A stretch of DNA of 64,000 bases from Flavobacterium lipolyticum (GCF_020905335.1 NZ_JAJJMN010000001.1:1984001-2048000), one strand, 5' to 3'; shown: positions 18,165-27,221, counted from the first letter of the stretch. A program made the numbers and translations. The notes: a model not told the origin generated them from the letters alone.

Positions 18165-18705
18165 TTATTAGCGTTCCTTGCGTAAACCTTTGCGCTCTTT
18201 GCGGTTAAAATAGCACACGGATCAGCACGGATTTTTTATTATTGGTTAACTTCTGAGAAATCCGTTTTTATGAGCGTTGTCGCAAAGCGAATCTGCGTAA
18301 TCCGCGTTCCTTTTTGTAATGCTAATTTGGACACAGCATTTTGATATTGGTTACCGATAAAGTGTTTCTGCGTTCCTTGCGTAAACCTTTGCGGTTAAAA
18401 AATAGCCCACGGATTGTACGGATTCGTTTCACGAAAACACGGATCAGCGCAGATTTTTTTATTATTGGTTAACTTCTGAGAAATCCGTTTTTATCAGCGT
18501 CTTCGCAAAGCGAATCTGCGTAATCCGCGTTCCTTGCGTAAACCTTTGCGGTCTTTGCGGTTAAAAAATAGCCCACGGATTGTACGGATTCGTTTCACGA
18601 AAACACGGATCAGCACGGATTTTTTTATTATTGGTTAACTTCTGAGAAATCCGTTTTTATTAGCGTCTTCGCAAAGCGAATCTGCGTAATCCGCGTTCCT
18701 TTTTT
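18165..18705. repeat. Dispersed intergenic repeat block (copy set 2, three units)
   Basis: Three tandem units of about 170-200 bp follow OsmC. Each has the order TTCCTTGCGTAAACCTTTGCG, GCGGTTAAAA, GCCCACGGATTGTACGGATT (shortened in the first unit), the mini-hairpin TTCGTTTCACGAA (18423-18435, 18589-18601), CACGGATCAGCACGGATTTT, ATTATTGGTTAACTTCTGAG, then a second mini-hairpin TTCGCAAAGCGAA (18502-18514, 18668-18680) and CTGCGTAATCCGCGTTCC. The same unit occurs at 770-1175 and 23215-23830. Confidence 0.9.
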
Positions 18706-18710
18706 TAGTG

Positions 18711-18992
18711 TTAATTTGTATTCAACATTTCGATACTGGCTTTTTCGATTTCCTGATCAGTAAAAGGATCTAAGGCTTTTGCCAGCATTTTACTGGTTTT
18801 GATACAGCTGATCATTTTGGTTCGCAGATCAAGATCGTCTCCAATTTCGGTTTTAAGAATCTCTTCGAAAATCTCGGTTAAATAAGCGGGTTGGTCTCTA
18901 AATTCTCCTTCCATCCAGAGTGTCGATAGAAATTGAGCTACAGCAGTTATTACGTTATTTTGATCTTTAGGGCTTTGATTTTCTTTTGGCAT
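18711..18992 (-). CDS. Small hypothetical protein
   Basis: A 93-residue soluble protein starting at MPKENQSPKDQNN (ATG at 18992). An in-frame upstream extension to 19052 lacks support. It is acidic and probably helical, with several LxxxI spacings, and has no signal peptide or recognised domain. Its 3' end abuts the repeat block, and its 5' end faces the divergent XRE regulator gene 170 bp away. Function unknown. Confidence 0.65.
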   Translation of the reverse strand: MPKENQSPKDQNNVITAVAQFLSTLWMEGEFRDQPAYLTEIFEEILKTEIGDDLDLRTKMISCIKTSKMLAKALDPFTDQEIEKASIEMLNTN

Positions 18993-19150
18993 GGCGTTTA
19001 GTTTATGGTTAGTAATTATACGAAAAAACGTACTTTTGTTTGGTGGGCGCAATTAAGCGATAGATAGCGTGGTATCGAAAAAAGTAAGATTGTAAACCAC
19101 TAAGCAAAGCTTGTGTTTCACAATCGCCATAAATTCTCAACAATTTTAAA

Positions 19151-19158
19151 TATCTTTG
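19151..19158 (+). promoter_or_regulatory. -7 promoter element very close to the XRE gene start
   Basis: TATCTTTG fits TAnnTTTG exactly and ends only 4 bp before the ATG at 19163, so the transcript would be leaderless or nearly so. No good -33 element lies 20 bp upstream. Confidence 0.5.
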
Positions 19159-19162
19159 AATT

Positions 19163-19558
19163 ATGAGCACAGCAACAAAACCAAAACATATCGGCAGAAA
19201 CATTAGCCGAATAAGAGAGCTTAGAGGAATGAAACAAGAAGCATTGGCCATCGCTATTGGTGTAAGCCAGCAATCGGTTTCTAATATCGAAGGAAGCGAA
19301 ACGGTTGATGAGGAGAAATTGGCGAAAATTGCTGAGGTATTGGGTGTATCAGCGGAAGCCATTAAAAATTATAGTGATGAAGTGGTACTAAACAATATCC
19401 AAAATAACTATGAAGGATCTACAATCCATAGCGGACCAACAGTAAACCATAATTGTAATTTCAATCCACTGGACAAAGTTGTAGAACTTTACGAGCGTTT
19501 GGTGCAGGCTGAAAAAGAGAAGGTTGAATATTTAGAAAAATTATTGAAAGGGAAGTAA
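19163..19558 (+). CDS. XRE-family helix-turn-helix regulator
   Basis: A 131-residue protein. An N-terminal Cro/CI-type HTH (about 12-68: NISRIRELRGMKQEALAIAI, then GVSQQSVSNIEGSE) is followed by an asparagine-rich linker and a C-terminal coiled-coil helix (about 100-130: VVELYERLVQAEKEKVEYLE) likely used for dimerisation. It is divergent from the 93-residue hypothetical gene and convergent with the DinD-like gene, sharing a bidirectional terminator. Targets are unknown. Confidence 0.9.
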   Translation: MSTATKPKHIGRNISRIRELRGMKQEALAIAIGVSQQSVSNIEGSETVDEEKLAKIAEVLGVSAEAIKNYSDEVVLNNIQNNYEGSTIHSGPTVNHNCNFNPLDKVVELYERLVQAEKEKVEYLEKLLKGK

Positions 19559-19588
19559 TTCTTTTTGTAAAAAAATAGAAACTCAAAG

Positions 19589-19613
19589 AAGCGCTACAGA
19601 TTTTGCAGCGCTT
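19589..19613. terminator. Bidirectional terminator between XRE and dinD-like genes
   Basis: A 7-bp stem AAGCGCT/AGCGCTT (19589-19595, 19607-19613) with a 11-nt loop and a T run on the plus side. Confidence 0.7.
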
Positions 19614-19639
19614 TTTTAAGATTTTATAATAATTTTAAA

Positions 19640-20479
19640 TTATTTATTCTTTTTTTTAGTCTCCTTTAAGATCTTTTTGTCGTCGCTGTCCAATTTACGT
19701 TGTATTTTTTTTACATCTTCAGCCGTAGGAAGATTTTCGGGAATAATCCCTCTCTGGGTAAGCATATTTCTTACGGCTTTGTTATTTTCAATATGCTCGC
19801 TTTCTATTTTGTTTTGGCCTTTTAAATCTTTACTCTGTACATTCAAACCTGTCATTTCTGCCGCTAGATCTTTGGCTTTTATACTAATTGTAGGTAAAAA
19901 ATCAGCAACTGGTCTATTGTCAGGAATTCCCATTTTTTTCTTAAGCAGTAGTGTCGATAAACGAAATAATGCTTGATCACCTTTAGAACGAATTAATCCA
20001 AAACCTTTATTATCTACACCACGCTCAAATAATATTCCTGAAAGCTGTTTTTCAGTTTGAGTAAGTTTTTCTCTTGCTTTAATTCTTTCAAATTCTAGCA
20101 AACGTTGTTCAATTATCTCTGCTCTTCGAGTTTGAACAGCAAAATAATTTTGAGCAAATGCAATTTTTTCTTTACGACTATCTCCGTTTTGAGCAATTAA
20201 ATAGCAGGCGTAACGGGTAAGCGCTATATCTTCTATTAAATGCTGAGCACCTTTTCCAGCTTCTATCACCTTCCTGACTTCAGGAAAGTGATCATTTATT
20301 TCTTCTCCTGCATTTGTACAAGCGTCTTTTGCTTTTCTGATAACTTTTTCAAAGTTCTCCCATTTACTGTAACCTAATAATTTTTGCAATTCTCTCGCAC
20401 TCCAACATTCAACTCCTTCTATGTTTGATGCAACTTCTTCAAATTGTTGAAAAAGGATTATGATTTCCTCACTTTTCAT
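19640..20479 (-). CDS. dinD: DNA-damage-inducible protein D-like
   Basis: A 279-residue protein resembling DinD. The N-terminal half has the family segment VECWSARELQKLLGYSKWEN, then HFPEVRKVIEAGKGAQ and DIALTRYACYLIAQNGDSRK (a Bro-N/KilA-N-like fold). The middle carries KLTQTEKQLSGILFERGVD and GDQALFR; the C-terminus is lysine-rich. In E. coli DinD is SOS-induced and affects RecA filaments. No LexA box was identified here and flavobacterial LexA sites are not known to me. Monocistronic; flanked by hairpins. Confidence 0.88.
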   Translation of the reverse strand: MKSEEIIILFQQFEEVASNIEGVECWSARELQKLLGYSKWENFEKVIRKAKDACTNAGEEINDHFPEVRKVIEAGKGAQHLIEDIALTRYACYLIAQNGDSRKEKIAFAQNYFAVQTRRAEIIEQRLLEFERIKAREKLTQTEKQLSGILFERGVDNKGFGLIRSKGDQALFRLSTLLLKKKMGIPDNRPVADFLPTISIKAKDLAAEMTGLNVQSKDLKGQNKIESEHIENNKAVRNMLTQRGIIPENLPTAEDVKKIQRKLDSDDKKILKETKKKNK

Positions 20480-20853
20480 AAGTGCTGTTTTATATATTTA
20501 TAAAAATGAATTCTTGTATTTTCAGTAATTACCTCATGAATAAATTTAATTTGCACTTAAATATTGAACAGTATATGTTTCATTAAGTATATTGTTACTA
20601 ATTCATCTTCCCTTTTAAGAGGATAAATTACTAAATCTTGAGATTTAATATTTTTCTCATTGTAATCAATATTAACAATAAAATATTTATAAATTCAAAT
20701 ATACACTTTATCTAAATGATTTTATAGCTAAAACTATTGAAAAATAACCTGCGTATTAATAGAAAAAGCGCTATACAAATTTGCAGCGCTTTATCTATTT
20801 CATAAAAAGGGTAAACTCCTAATTTCTAAGCAAGATCAAAAAGAATTCTGAAT
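20480..20853. other. AT-rich intergenic stretch with terminator hairpin
   Basis: No gene is seen. Near the peroxidase gene a hairpin AAAGCGCT/AGCGCTTT (20765-20772, 20785-20792) probably terminates the minus-strand DyP operon. Its sequence nearly repeats the hairpin at 19589-19613 and resembles that at 23833-23860. Confidence 0.6.
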
Positions 20854-22374
20854 CTATGATGAGGGCGGAATTTTTCCTTCTGCAATATATTTTAAACCAG
20901 TAATTCCCGGTAAAAACAAATACAAACTTCCATCAGTACGAATGAAACGGGTCAGACCAGGAACTTCGTTATAGGTACCATTTTTATTGAAAGCAAAAAT
21001 GGAATCATAGGGATTGGTATCTGAAACCTGCGGACCAAATAGAGGATCAACACCGCTGTAATTTGGAGAATCGTCGGGGTTTCTGAAACCACCCATTTCT
21101 AACCAGAGTTTAGTAACGAAGCGAAATTGAAAATCGAGAACAGCTCCGATAAACAGTCCAACGAGTCCTCTTTGTATGCCGGCTTTTTCATTAGGATCGT
21201 ATACGGGACCATAAGGCGAAGCGCGTCTTACAATTCTATGGGTTTCTGCATTGTTACTGTTTCCGGTCACATTAAAATCGTCCCGCGGGTTTGCTCTTCG
21301 TATATGTGCTGCATAAGGACACTTTAACCCGTCTTCGTCACTGCTTTGATCGCCATGTTGGTTGGGACTTGGTGTTAAATAATTGAAGTTCGTAAAATTG
21401 AAATTTTTAGAACTTGGTTCTCCCAGTGTTTTATCTTCTTTGTCAGGAGAGACCACAAGAGGCGTACCATCGCGCCAGCGTCCGCACATTTTGGCGGCCA
21501 TTAATTCGGGTGACGTTTTAGGGTCTGAATGGATGAATTTGTTGAACTTCGCTTCATCCTGATACAATAATCTAAATGCCGCAAAGGAACCGTTTACCAA
21601 AAGGGGATGTGCATTATAATCATCGGCATCCGAACTTATTACAAAACGATCCAGCGGAACTTTTGGTCTGTCGTCGATACTGCTTATTCCCATTAATTTT
21701 TTTAGTTTGGGTTTGTTCCATACAATATCATCAATGCGCGGCTGAGATAAACTGTCCCGATAACCAAAATGGACATAATCTGAATTACCATCGACCGTTA
21801 TAGGATCTGAATCCTGATAGTAGACCGGAATTACTGATGCTCCTCCCGATGCTGCTTTGGGAATCATTTGCAACAAATCGGCATAATATTTTTCTCTGTT
21901 TTTGGGCGTTAAAGTAAAAAGCGTTAATTGAATATGAAGATCACTGCCGTCCGGTTTCGGTTTTTGCTTTGGTATCCAGCCTCCGTTTTTCCACCAGTTA
22001 GCCGGAGCACTTTCGTCTGTGTCTCCCATTTCGGTTGCGTCAGCTATAGCTCCTTTTTTAAACGAAGCAAAGACTTCGGCACTTGAATCATCATTTATTT
22101 CGTTGCAATTGACTGTCCCTATGAGTTTTTCCAAACCCCAATACGTAAACCCGATATTCAGACAATAATCAGGTTTAATCATATTTTCCCAAGGTTCAGC
22201 AGTGGTAATATGCAAACCTGTGGTACTATTTTGTGAAGCAAGACCGGCACAGAATTTTTTTGCTCCTTTAACGTCTCTTATGCTTAGAATAATGTACCTG
22301 ATATGCGGGAAATTATACCCTTTGAGTATTAATCCCTGCACATCATTCATCTCCGCCTGATTTGAATTGCTCAT
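20854..22374 (-). CDS. DyP-type heme peroxidase-like protein
   Basis: A 506-residue protein with features of dye-decolorising peroxidases. The GXXDG motif appears as GYRDS (about 204-208, aspartate kept, last glycine replaced), followed by SQPRID. A histidine in YAAHIRRANPRDD (about 357) is the likely proximal heme ligand, and distal-side arginines lie in HRIVRRASPYGP. C-terminal RGLVGLFIGAVLDFQFRFV is the usual core helix. It has no signal peptide, so it is probably cytoplasmic or encapsulated, although no encapsulin gene is nearby. It is followed by a hairpin and preceded by a 224-residue partner gene 24 bp upstream. Confidence 0.88.
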   Translation of the reverse strand: MSNSNQAEMNDVQGLILKGYNFPHIRYIILSIRDVKGAKKFCAGLASQNSTTGLHITTAEPWENMIKPDYCLNIGFTYWGLEKLIGTVNCNEINDDSSAEVFASFKKGAIADATEMGDTDESAPANWWKNGGWIPKQKPKPDGSDLHIQLTLFTLTPKNREKYYADLLQMIPKAASGGASVIPVYYQDSDPITVDGNSDYVHFGYRDSLSQPRIDDIVWNKPKLKKLMGISSIDDRPKVPLDRFVISSDADDYNAHPLLVNGSFAAFRLLYQDEAKFNKFIHSDPKTSPELMAAKMCGRWRDGTPLVVSPDKEDKTLGEPSSKNFNFTNFNYLTPSPNQHGDQSSDEDGLKCPYAAHIRRANPRDDFNVTGNSNNAETHRIVRRASPYGPVYDPNEKAGIQRGLVGLFIGAVLDFQFRFVTKLWLEMGGFRNPDDSPNYSGVDPLFGPQVSDTNPYDSIFAFNKNGTYNEVPGLTRFIRTDGSLYLFLPGITGLKYIAEGKIPPSS

Positions 22375-22398
22375 CTTTTATCACAATAAGATTAGGAA

Positions 22399-23073
22399 TT
22401 ATTTGCAATCTGGTTTTTGGGCTTTTGGGAAACTATAAGTGACATCACTTGGAGCCGGTGGCCATATTTCGCTGGCTTTTGGATATTTATCAATAATCTT
22501 GGCGACTGTAAGACCCGGGAAATTGGTACCAAAAGTATATTTTCCGTTTTTATCGCCGGCAGAAAAAACAGGATCTCCAAAATTATAACGCATCAGGAAA
22601 CAAAAGAATGCTGCTGCATTTTTTTTAACTCCTTTCTTTTTTATGATATGTTTTGCTGAGGTTGGTCCGTCCGGGTCGACGCCAGGAATTCCTGTTTCAT
22701 CTATTAAATGCAACAGACCATTTAAGCCATTTACAACGGCTTCAATTTCAAAAAAAGCATTGATATAAGCATCAAATTGTCCGTCGTAGATTGACATTAC
22801 CACCATTACGTCTTTTCCCGGAAAAGATTGAAATCCTGGAACCGGAATTCCCGGAGTAGGTTTTCCGTCTTCTTGTGCATAAATTGTAAAATAATGAACA
22901 CCGGTTGTTTTACGGAGATCTCCGCTTGGAGCTGTTGCAGGAGCTGCAGCTTCTCTAATTAGCTGAGCAGCTTTTATAGCCTCTGCCAAAAGGCCTTTTT
23001 TTAACGGAAGAAATAAAAATAGCAGATGTTGTTGCTCTGTAATAGGTACTGTAATTACTTGTGATGTTGACAT
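22399..23073 (-). CDS. Hypothetical partner of the DyP-type peroxidase
   Basis: A 224-residue protein encoded 24 bp upstream of the peroxidase on the same strand, hence co-transcribed. No signal peptide. The segment GVHYFTIYAQ ... VMVVMSIYDGQFDAYINAFF resembles the ferredoxin-like alpha/beta-barrel edge found in peroxidase-associated proteins, where an aspartate-glycine is followed by an aromatic and YI. The rest (GLNGLLHLIDETGIPGVDPD, the proline-rich C-terminus) is not recognised. It may bind or channel substrate or heme for the peroxidase; that is inference from neighbourhood. Confidence 0.75.
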   Translation of the reverse strand: MSTSQVITVPITEQQHLLFLFLPLKKGLLAEAIKAAQLIREAAAPATAPSGDLRKTTGVHYFTIYAQEDGKPTPGIPVPGFQSFPGKDVMVVMSIYDGQFDAYINAFFEIEAVVNGLNGLLHLIDETGIPGVDPDGPTSAKHIIKKKGVKKNAAAFFCFLMRYNFGDPVFSAGDKNGKYTFGTNFPGLTVAKIIDKYPKASEIWPPAPSDVTYSFPKAQKPDCK

Positions 23074-23214
23074 GTTTTAATAGTTGATTTGATTGTCCTA
23101 CTCTGTTTAGGCTTTTCGGGAGACGCCTCTTAATTGCTTAAGCAAGACGAATTTATGGATACTAAAAACAACTCATCCAAGTACTTATACCTGATTTAGA
23201 CAAAAAATAGCGCT

Positions 23215-23830
23215 TAACGTTCCTTGCGTAAACCTTTGCGGTCTTTGCGGTTAAAAAATAGCTCACGGATTGTACGGATCAGCGCGGATTTTTATTATTG
23301 GTTACCGATAAAAGGTTTCTGAGTTCCTTGCGTATACCTTTGCGGTCTTTGCGGTTAAAAAGATAGCCCGCGGATTGTACGGATTCGCTTTGCGAAAACG
23401 CGGATTAGCACGGATTTTTTTTATTATTGGTTAACTTCTGAGAAATCCGTTTTTGTCAGCGTTTTTGTGAAACGAATCTGCGTAATCCGCGTTCCATTTT
23501 TGTAATGCTAATTTGGATACAGCATTTTGATATTGGTTACTGATAAGATGTTTCTGAGTTCCTTGCGTATACCTTTGCGCCCTTTGCGGTAAAAAATAGC
23601 CCACGGATTATACGGATTCGCTTTGCGAAAACACGGATCAGCGTGGATTTCTTTATTATTGGTTAACTTCTGAGAAATCCGTTTTTGTCAGCGTTTTCGT
23701 GAAACGAATCTGCGTAATCCGCGTTCCATTTTTGTAATGCTAATTTGGACACAGCATTTTGATATTGGTTACTGATAAGATGTTTCTGCGTTCCTTGCGT
23801 CAACCTTTGCGCTCTTTGCGGTTAAAATAA
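23215..23830. repeat. Dispersed intergenic repeat block (copy set 3)
   Basis: About three and a half units of the repeat described at 18165-18705, in the same orientation. Mini-hairpins here are TTCGCTTTGCGAA (23384-23396 and 23617-23629) and TTCGTGAAACGAA (23696-23708). The phrase GCTAATTTGGAYACAGCATTTTGATATTGGTTAC recurs around 23508-23545 and 23738-23772 and also at 18320. The other gene-free sequence here (23074-23214) is the upstream region of the DyP operon. Confidence 0.9.
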
Positions 23831-23832
23831 AA

Positions 23833-23860
23833 AAGCGCCACAATTTTCATTGCAGCGCTT
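23833..23860. terminator. Hairpin terminator after the C1B peptidase gene
   Basis: AAGCGC/GCGCTT arms (23833-23838, 23855-23860) with a 16-nt loop and A runs on the minus-strand exit side. Confidence 0.6.
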
Positions 23861-23886
23861 CTTTATTTTTTAAAACTCTAAGGTAA

Positions 23887-25083
23887 TTAAACCCCTAATT
23901 TCTTAGCAAGATCAGAAGGAATTCCTCCTTTGTTTACCATTAAGGCAGTTGTTTTGTATTTTACAAAATTCTTAGTTACAAACAAGAAACCTTTGTAGTC
24001 GTTTGTTTCTCCCCATGAATTTTTAACGATGTAATATTCTTTTCCGGTTTGATCTTTGGCTAAACCAATGATGTGCATTCCGTGATCGTCAGTAGTCGTG
24101 TAGTTGTCAAATGCTGTTTGACGCATTTCCGGAGTAATCTCTGGTTCCGCTTTTGGTCCGTTGAACATGTCAGCTTTTTCTTCAGCCGTCATATCGTCGA
24201 ATTTTTTAGTAGCTACATAAGCTACACCATTTTTCCAGCTAAAGCTTTTCTCACTTACGTCAGTTGCCCATGCTACCGTGTATCCTTTTTTCAAAGCATT
24301 GTCGATAACATCTGTCATGTCGTTTACTTTTACGTTGTAAACCTGATCAAATGACCAGTTGTCCGGTACCATCATAGTTGTTTTTTGGTAGTACGGAGAA
24401 GTTGTGAAAGATGACATTTCGATATACTCATCAGGATTAATTCCTACTACTTCTTTAGCAAAAGATTGCGGAGTATAGTTTTTTCCTTTGTAAGTAAAGT
24501 TATCCGGTGTTTTTCCTAAATAAGAGTCGATAACAGCAGCGTATGCTTTTTGCCAGTTTGGCGTTAATTCTCCGTTTGGATTTTTCACTACAGCAGCCAA
24601 AACGCCTTCGATAAGAGCGGCCATTTCACCAAATTTATTTTTGTCGGTTCCGTAGTTTAATCCTGTGTAAACTTCTCTCGGAACGGTTCCGTATTTTTTG
24701 TACATATTAATTACATCGTGCAATGCACCACCGTCGCCTAAGCTAACCGCTCCGTGCATACGTACGTAATTGATTCCTTTTTCAACATAAACGTTTCTTG
24801 CCGAAAAAATCTGAGACAATTCAACCGGTTGTTTTCCTAAACGAATCATTTCTGATTCTAAGAAAGAGTTGGTCGAATAACTCCAGCAAGTTCCTGATGA
24901 ACCCTGAGCTTTTACTGAGGTAGTTCCAAGATTAATAACTTCAGTGAATTTAAAGTTTTCTTTACTTTTTTCGCTTGCATTCAGTTTTAGTGAATTCACT
25001 AAAATGTCCTGTGCAAAACATCCGGTTGCCCCAACAAAAAATACAGAAGCTGCCAGTACTGATTTGAATGAAAATGTATTCAT
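23887..25083 (-). CDS. Secreted C1B cysteine peptidase (bleomycin hydrolase/PepC-like)
   Basis: A 398-residue papain-fold peptidase. Signal peptide with a cleavage site near GCFAQ (about residue 25). Catalytic residues: Cys in GSSGTCWSYS (about 67), His in DDHGMHIIGLA (about 338) and Asn in IVKNSWGE (about 357). LSQIFSARNVYVEKG and GGALHDVINMYKKYG are typical of the C1B branch. Usual members are cytoplasmic hexameric aminopeptidases; the signal peptide makes this an exported version. Monocistronic, divergent from an AraC regulator; terminator downstream. Confidence 0.92.
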   Translation of the reverse strand: MNTFSFKSVLAASVFFVGATGCFAQDILVNSLKLNASEKSKENFKFTEVINLGTTSVKAQGSSGTCWSYSTNSFLESEMIRLGKQPVELSQIFSARNVYVEKGINYVRMHGAVSLGDGGALHDVINMYKKYGTVPREVYTGLNYGTDKNKFGEMAALIEGVLAAVVKNPNGELTPNWQKAYAAVIDSYLGKTPDNFTYKGKNYTPQSFAKEVVGINPDEYIEMSSFTTSPYYQKTTMMVPDNWSFDQVYNVKVNDMTDVIDNALKKGYTVAWATDVSEKSFSWKNGVAYVATKKFDDMTAEEKADMFNGPKAEPEITPEMRQTAFDNYTTTDDHGMHIIGLAKDQTGKEYYIVKNSWGETNDYKGFLFVTKNFVKYKTTALMVNKGGIPSDLAKKLGV

Positions 25084-25325
25084 AATTTATGTTTAAGATT
25101 TTGATAAATTAGTCTCTCGTGTTTCTAATTTGTTACAAAACAATTAAATTTTAGCTAATAAAACTAACCTGTAATCGTTAATTTTTACAAAATGTTTTTT
25201 TTAAGCTAGAAAAACCTACAAACAATGCAAAATGAGAGACTATTTTAGAAACAAATCCAAATGACGATTTATTTCTCCAAAATATGTAGTATTTTGGTTC
25301 TTGTAATTACACTTTATATTACAAA

Positions 25326-26123
25326 ATGTACGAGCTCGAAAAAGAGAAATATCTGGGAAACACCAAAAACATTTTTAGCAATACGCAAGGGATTGCTGTT
25401 GTTGAAACTGAATATAAAAGTAAAGTTTACGAAGGCTGGCATTCGCACAATAATGCGCACATTACTCTTTTTTTAAAAGGAGGAACGGCCGAAAAGCGAA
25501 AAAACTCCAGTACTATTGTTGGCCCGGGATCGTTATTGTTTTACCATAGTGATGAACTGCATCTGAATCAGGAGACGCTGTTTCCGTCTAAAAACATTAA
25601 TATTGAAATTGAAGAAAATCTGTTGAAAGAACTTCAGTTAACAGAAGCTATTATCGAAAGATCAGTTCAGAATACGGCACTGTCTAAATTTTTAATCCTG
25701 AAGATTTTTAAAGAATCTCAGATTGCTGATGCTTTTTCCGGAGATACCATTACGATGTTGTTTGCTCAATTATCCAAAGATAATAACCATTTGGACCAAT
25801 TTGAAAAAAGTCCGTTTTGGGTAAAAAGCTTAAACGAATTATTAAATGATTGCTGGAACGAGAATCCAAGTCTGCACAATCTGGGACAGATTTTAAATTT
25901 AAACCCCATTACGATTTCGAAACATTTTCCTAAATACTTTGGCTGTACTTTAGGAGAATATATGCGCCGAATTAAAATAGATCGTTCGCTTTCGCTTATA
26001 CAATCTAATCAAACGAATCTAACCGAAATTGGTTTTCAATGTGGTTTTGCAGACCAAAGTCACTTTATTAGAACCTTTAAAAATCAAACCGGATTTTTAC
26101 CCAAACAATTTCAAAAATTATAA
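25326..26123 (+). CDS. AraC-family transcriptional regulator
   Basis: A 265-residue regulator. The N-terminal half is cupin-like (WHSHNNAHITLFLKGG, VGPGSLLFYHSDELHLNQ). The C-terminal 100 residues carry two helix-turn-helix motifs (LHNLGQILNLNPITISKHF; LTEIGFQCGFADQSHFIRTF) plus the AraC signature end GFLPKQF. It starts at the ATG at 25326. It lies upstream of the CPBP protease gene, 79 bp apart, and may control it. Ligand unknown. Confidence 0.92.
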   Translation: MYELEKEKYLGNTKNIFSNTQGIAVVETEYKSKVYEGWHSHNNAHITLFLKGGTAEKRKNSSTIVGPGSLLFYHSDELHLNQETLFPSKNINIEIEENLLKELQLTEAIIERSVQNTALSKFLILKIFKESQIADAFSGDTITMLFAQLSKDNNHLDQFEKSPFWVKSLNELLNDCWNENPSLHNLGQILNLNPITISKHFPKYFGCTLGEYMRRIKIDRSLSLIQSNQTNLTEIGFQCGFADQSHFIRTFKNQTGFLPKQFQKL

Positions 26124-26202
26124 CGAAGGCAAATTTCATTCTATTTTTTGGTTTTGATGCCTGCTACTTTTGCTACATCATAAATCATTAAACCAAATAA
26201 AA

Positions 26203-27063
26203 ATGGAAACGCTTACTTTAAAACAAAAAACGTTTAATTCTCCCATAACCAAAATTATTCTTGCCTTACTTACTTTTATGGCAGTTGTTATTATTGGTCA
26301 GCAAATAGCAGCAAAATTACTGGCATTAACTCCACTCGATAAAGAGTATCGAAATCTTTTAAAAGGGCTTTTTGTTTCGGCATCATGTATTTTTAGTTAT
26401 ATCCTTTTTTTTAAAAAGTATGATAAAAGAACAATAAAAGAGTTAGCAGTAAAAGGGCTTTTAAGAAATCTGTTTATTGGAACTGCAATCGGTTTTACTT
26501 TACAATCACTCACTATTTTGGTGATTTATCTCAACGGAAGTTATAGTGTTGTAAGTATCAACCCGGTTTCGTTTATCCTCATTCCGTTTTCTATTATGTT
26601 TACTGTTGCTATTATTGAAGAAATATTGGTACGTGGTATTATATTTAGAATTATGGAGGAAAAACTGGGGAGTTATATTTCGCTTACAATTTCCTCCATA
26701 CTATTTGGTGTTTTTCATCTTGCAAATCCGCACGGTAGCTTTCTTTCGGGCTTATGCATAACTACGGCAGGTTTTTTATTTGGCACCGCTTTTATTTACA
26801 GTCGTAGTTTATGGTTTCCGATTGCGTTACATTTTGCCTGGAATTTTACACAATCAGGCATTTACGGGGCAATTACATCTGGAAACGAAAAAACGAGTAG
26901 TTTAATCGTGAGCAAAATACAAGGTTCAGTATTGATAACCGGAGGAGAATTTGGTCCCGAAGGGAGTATTCAGGCAACATTCTTTTGTCTTATTGCGACT
27001 ATTATCTTATTGGCATTGTGCCATAAAGAGCGTAAGATTATAAAGCCTTACTGGATTAAATAA
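26203..27063 (+). CDS. CPBP-family intramembrane metalloprotease
   Basis: About 286 residues from the ATG at 26203 (an earlier in-frame start at 26170 would add an unlikely leader). Roughly eight transmembrane segments. The three Abi/CAAX protease motifs are present: IIEEILVRGIIF (EExxxR), LFGVFHL (FxxxH) and LHFAWNFTQ (HxxxN). Such proteins cleave prenylated or bacteriocin-like substrates in the membrane, but bacterial targets are mostly unknown. It follows an AraC regulator and ends at a strong terminator. Confidence 0.9.
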   Translation: METLTLKQKTFNSPITKIILALLTFMAVVIIGQQIAAKLLALTPLDKEYRNLLKGLFVSASCIFSYILFFKKYDKRTIKELAVKGLLRNLFIGTAIGFTLQSLTILVIYLNGSYSVVSINPVSFILIPFSIMFTVAIIEEILVRGIIFRIMEEKLGSYISLTISSILFGVFHLANPHGSFLSGLCITTAGFLFGTAFIYSRSLWFPIALHFAWNFTQSGIYGAITSGNEKTSSLIVSKIQGSVLITGGEFGPEGSIQATFFCLIATIILLALCHKERKIIKPYWIK

Positions 27064-27101
27064 TTTTTAGTTGCTAATTTCACGTATTCATACAGCAATA
27101 C

Positions 27102-27131
27102 AAATTCCCGACCTGATTAAGTCGGGAATTT
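27102..27131 (+). terminator. Intrinsic terminator after the CPBP gene
   Basis: A perfect 11-bp stem AAATTCCCGAC/GTCGGGAATTT (27102-27112, 27121-27131) with an 8-nt loop and a T run. Confidence 0.88.
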
Positions 27132-27221
27132 TTTTAATTTCATCTTAGATCGGCTATGGTTACGATACTGGGGTAACAGATCTGTTGCGTATTTTAGTGC
27201 TTGCTTTTTGGAGTTGCAAAC

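Noticed and set aside
18165..18705. CRISPR or coding repeat protein in the GGATT-rich repeats
   Set aside because: Repeat units are 170-200 bp with internal modules, have stops in all frames and no spacer variation pattern.
25111..25241. AGTCTCTC/GAGAGACT inverted repeat 116 bp apart between the peptidase and AraC genes as an operator
   Set aside because: The spacing is too long for one operator and the half sites are short; chance is likely.
25261..25476. 71-codon plus-strand open frame overlapping the AraC gene start
   Set aside because: The AraC frame beginning at 25326 has clear family motifs; the other frame does not.
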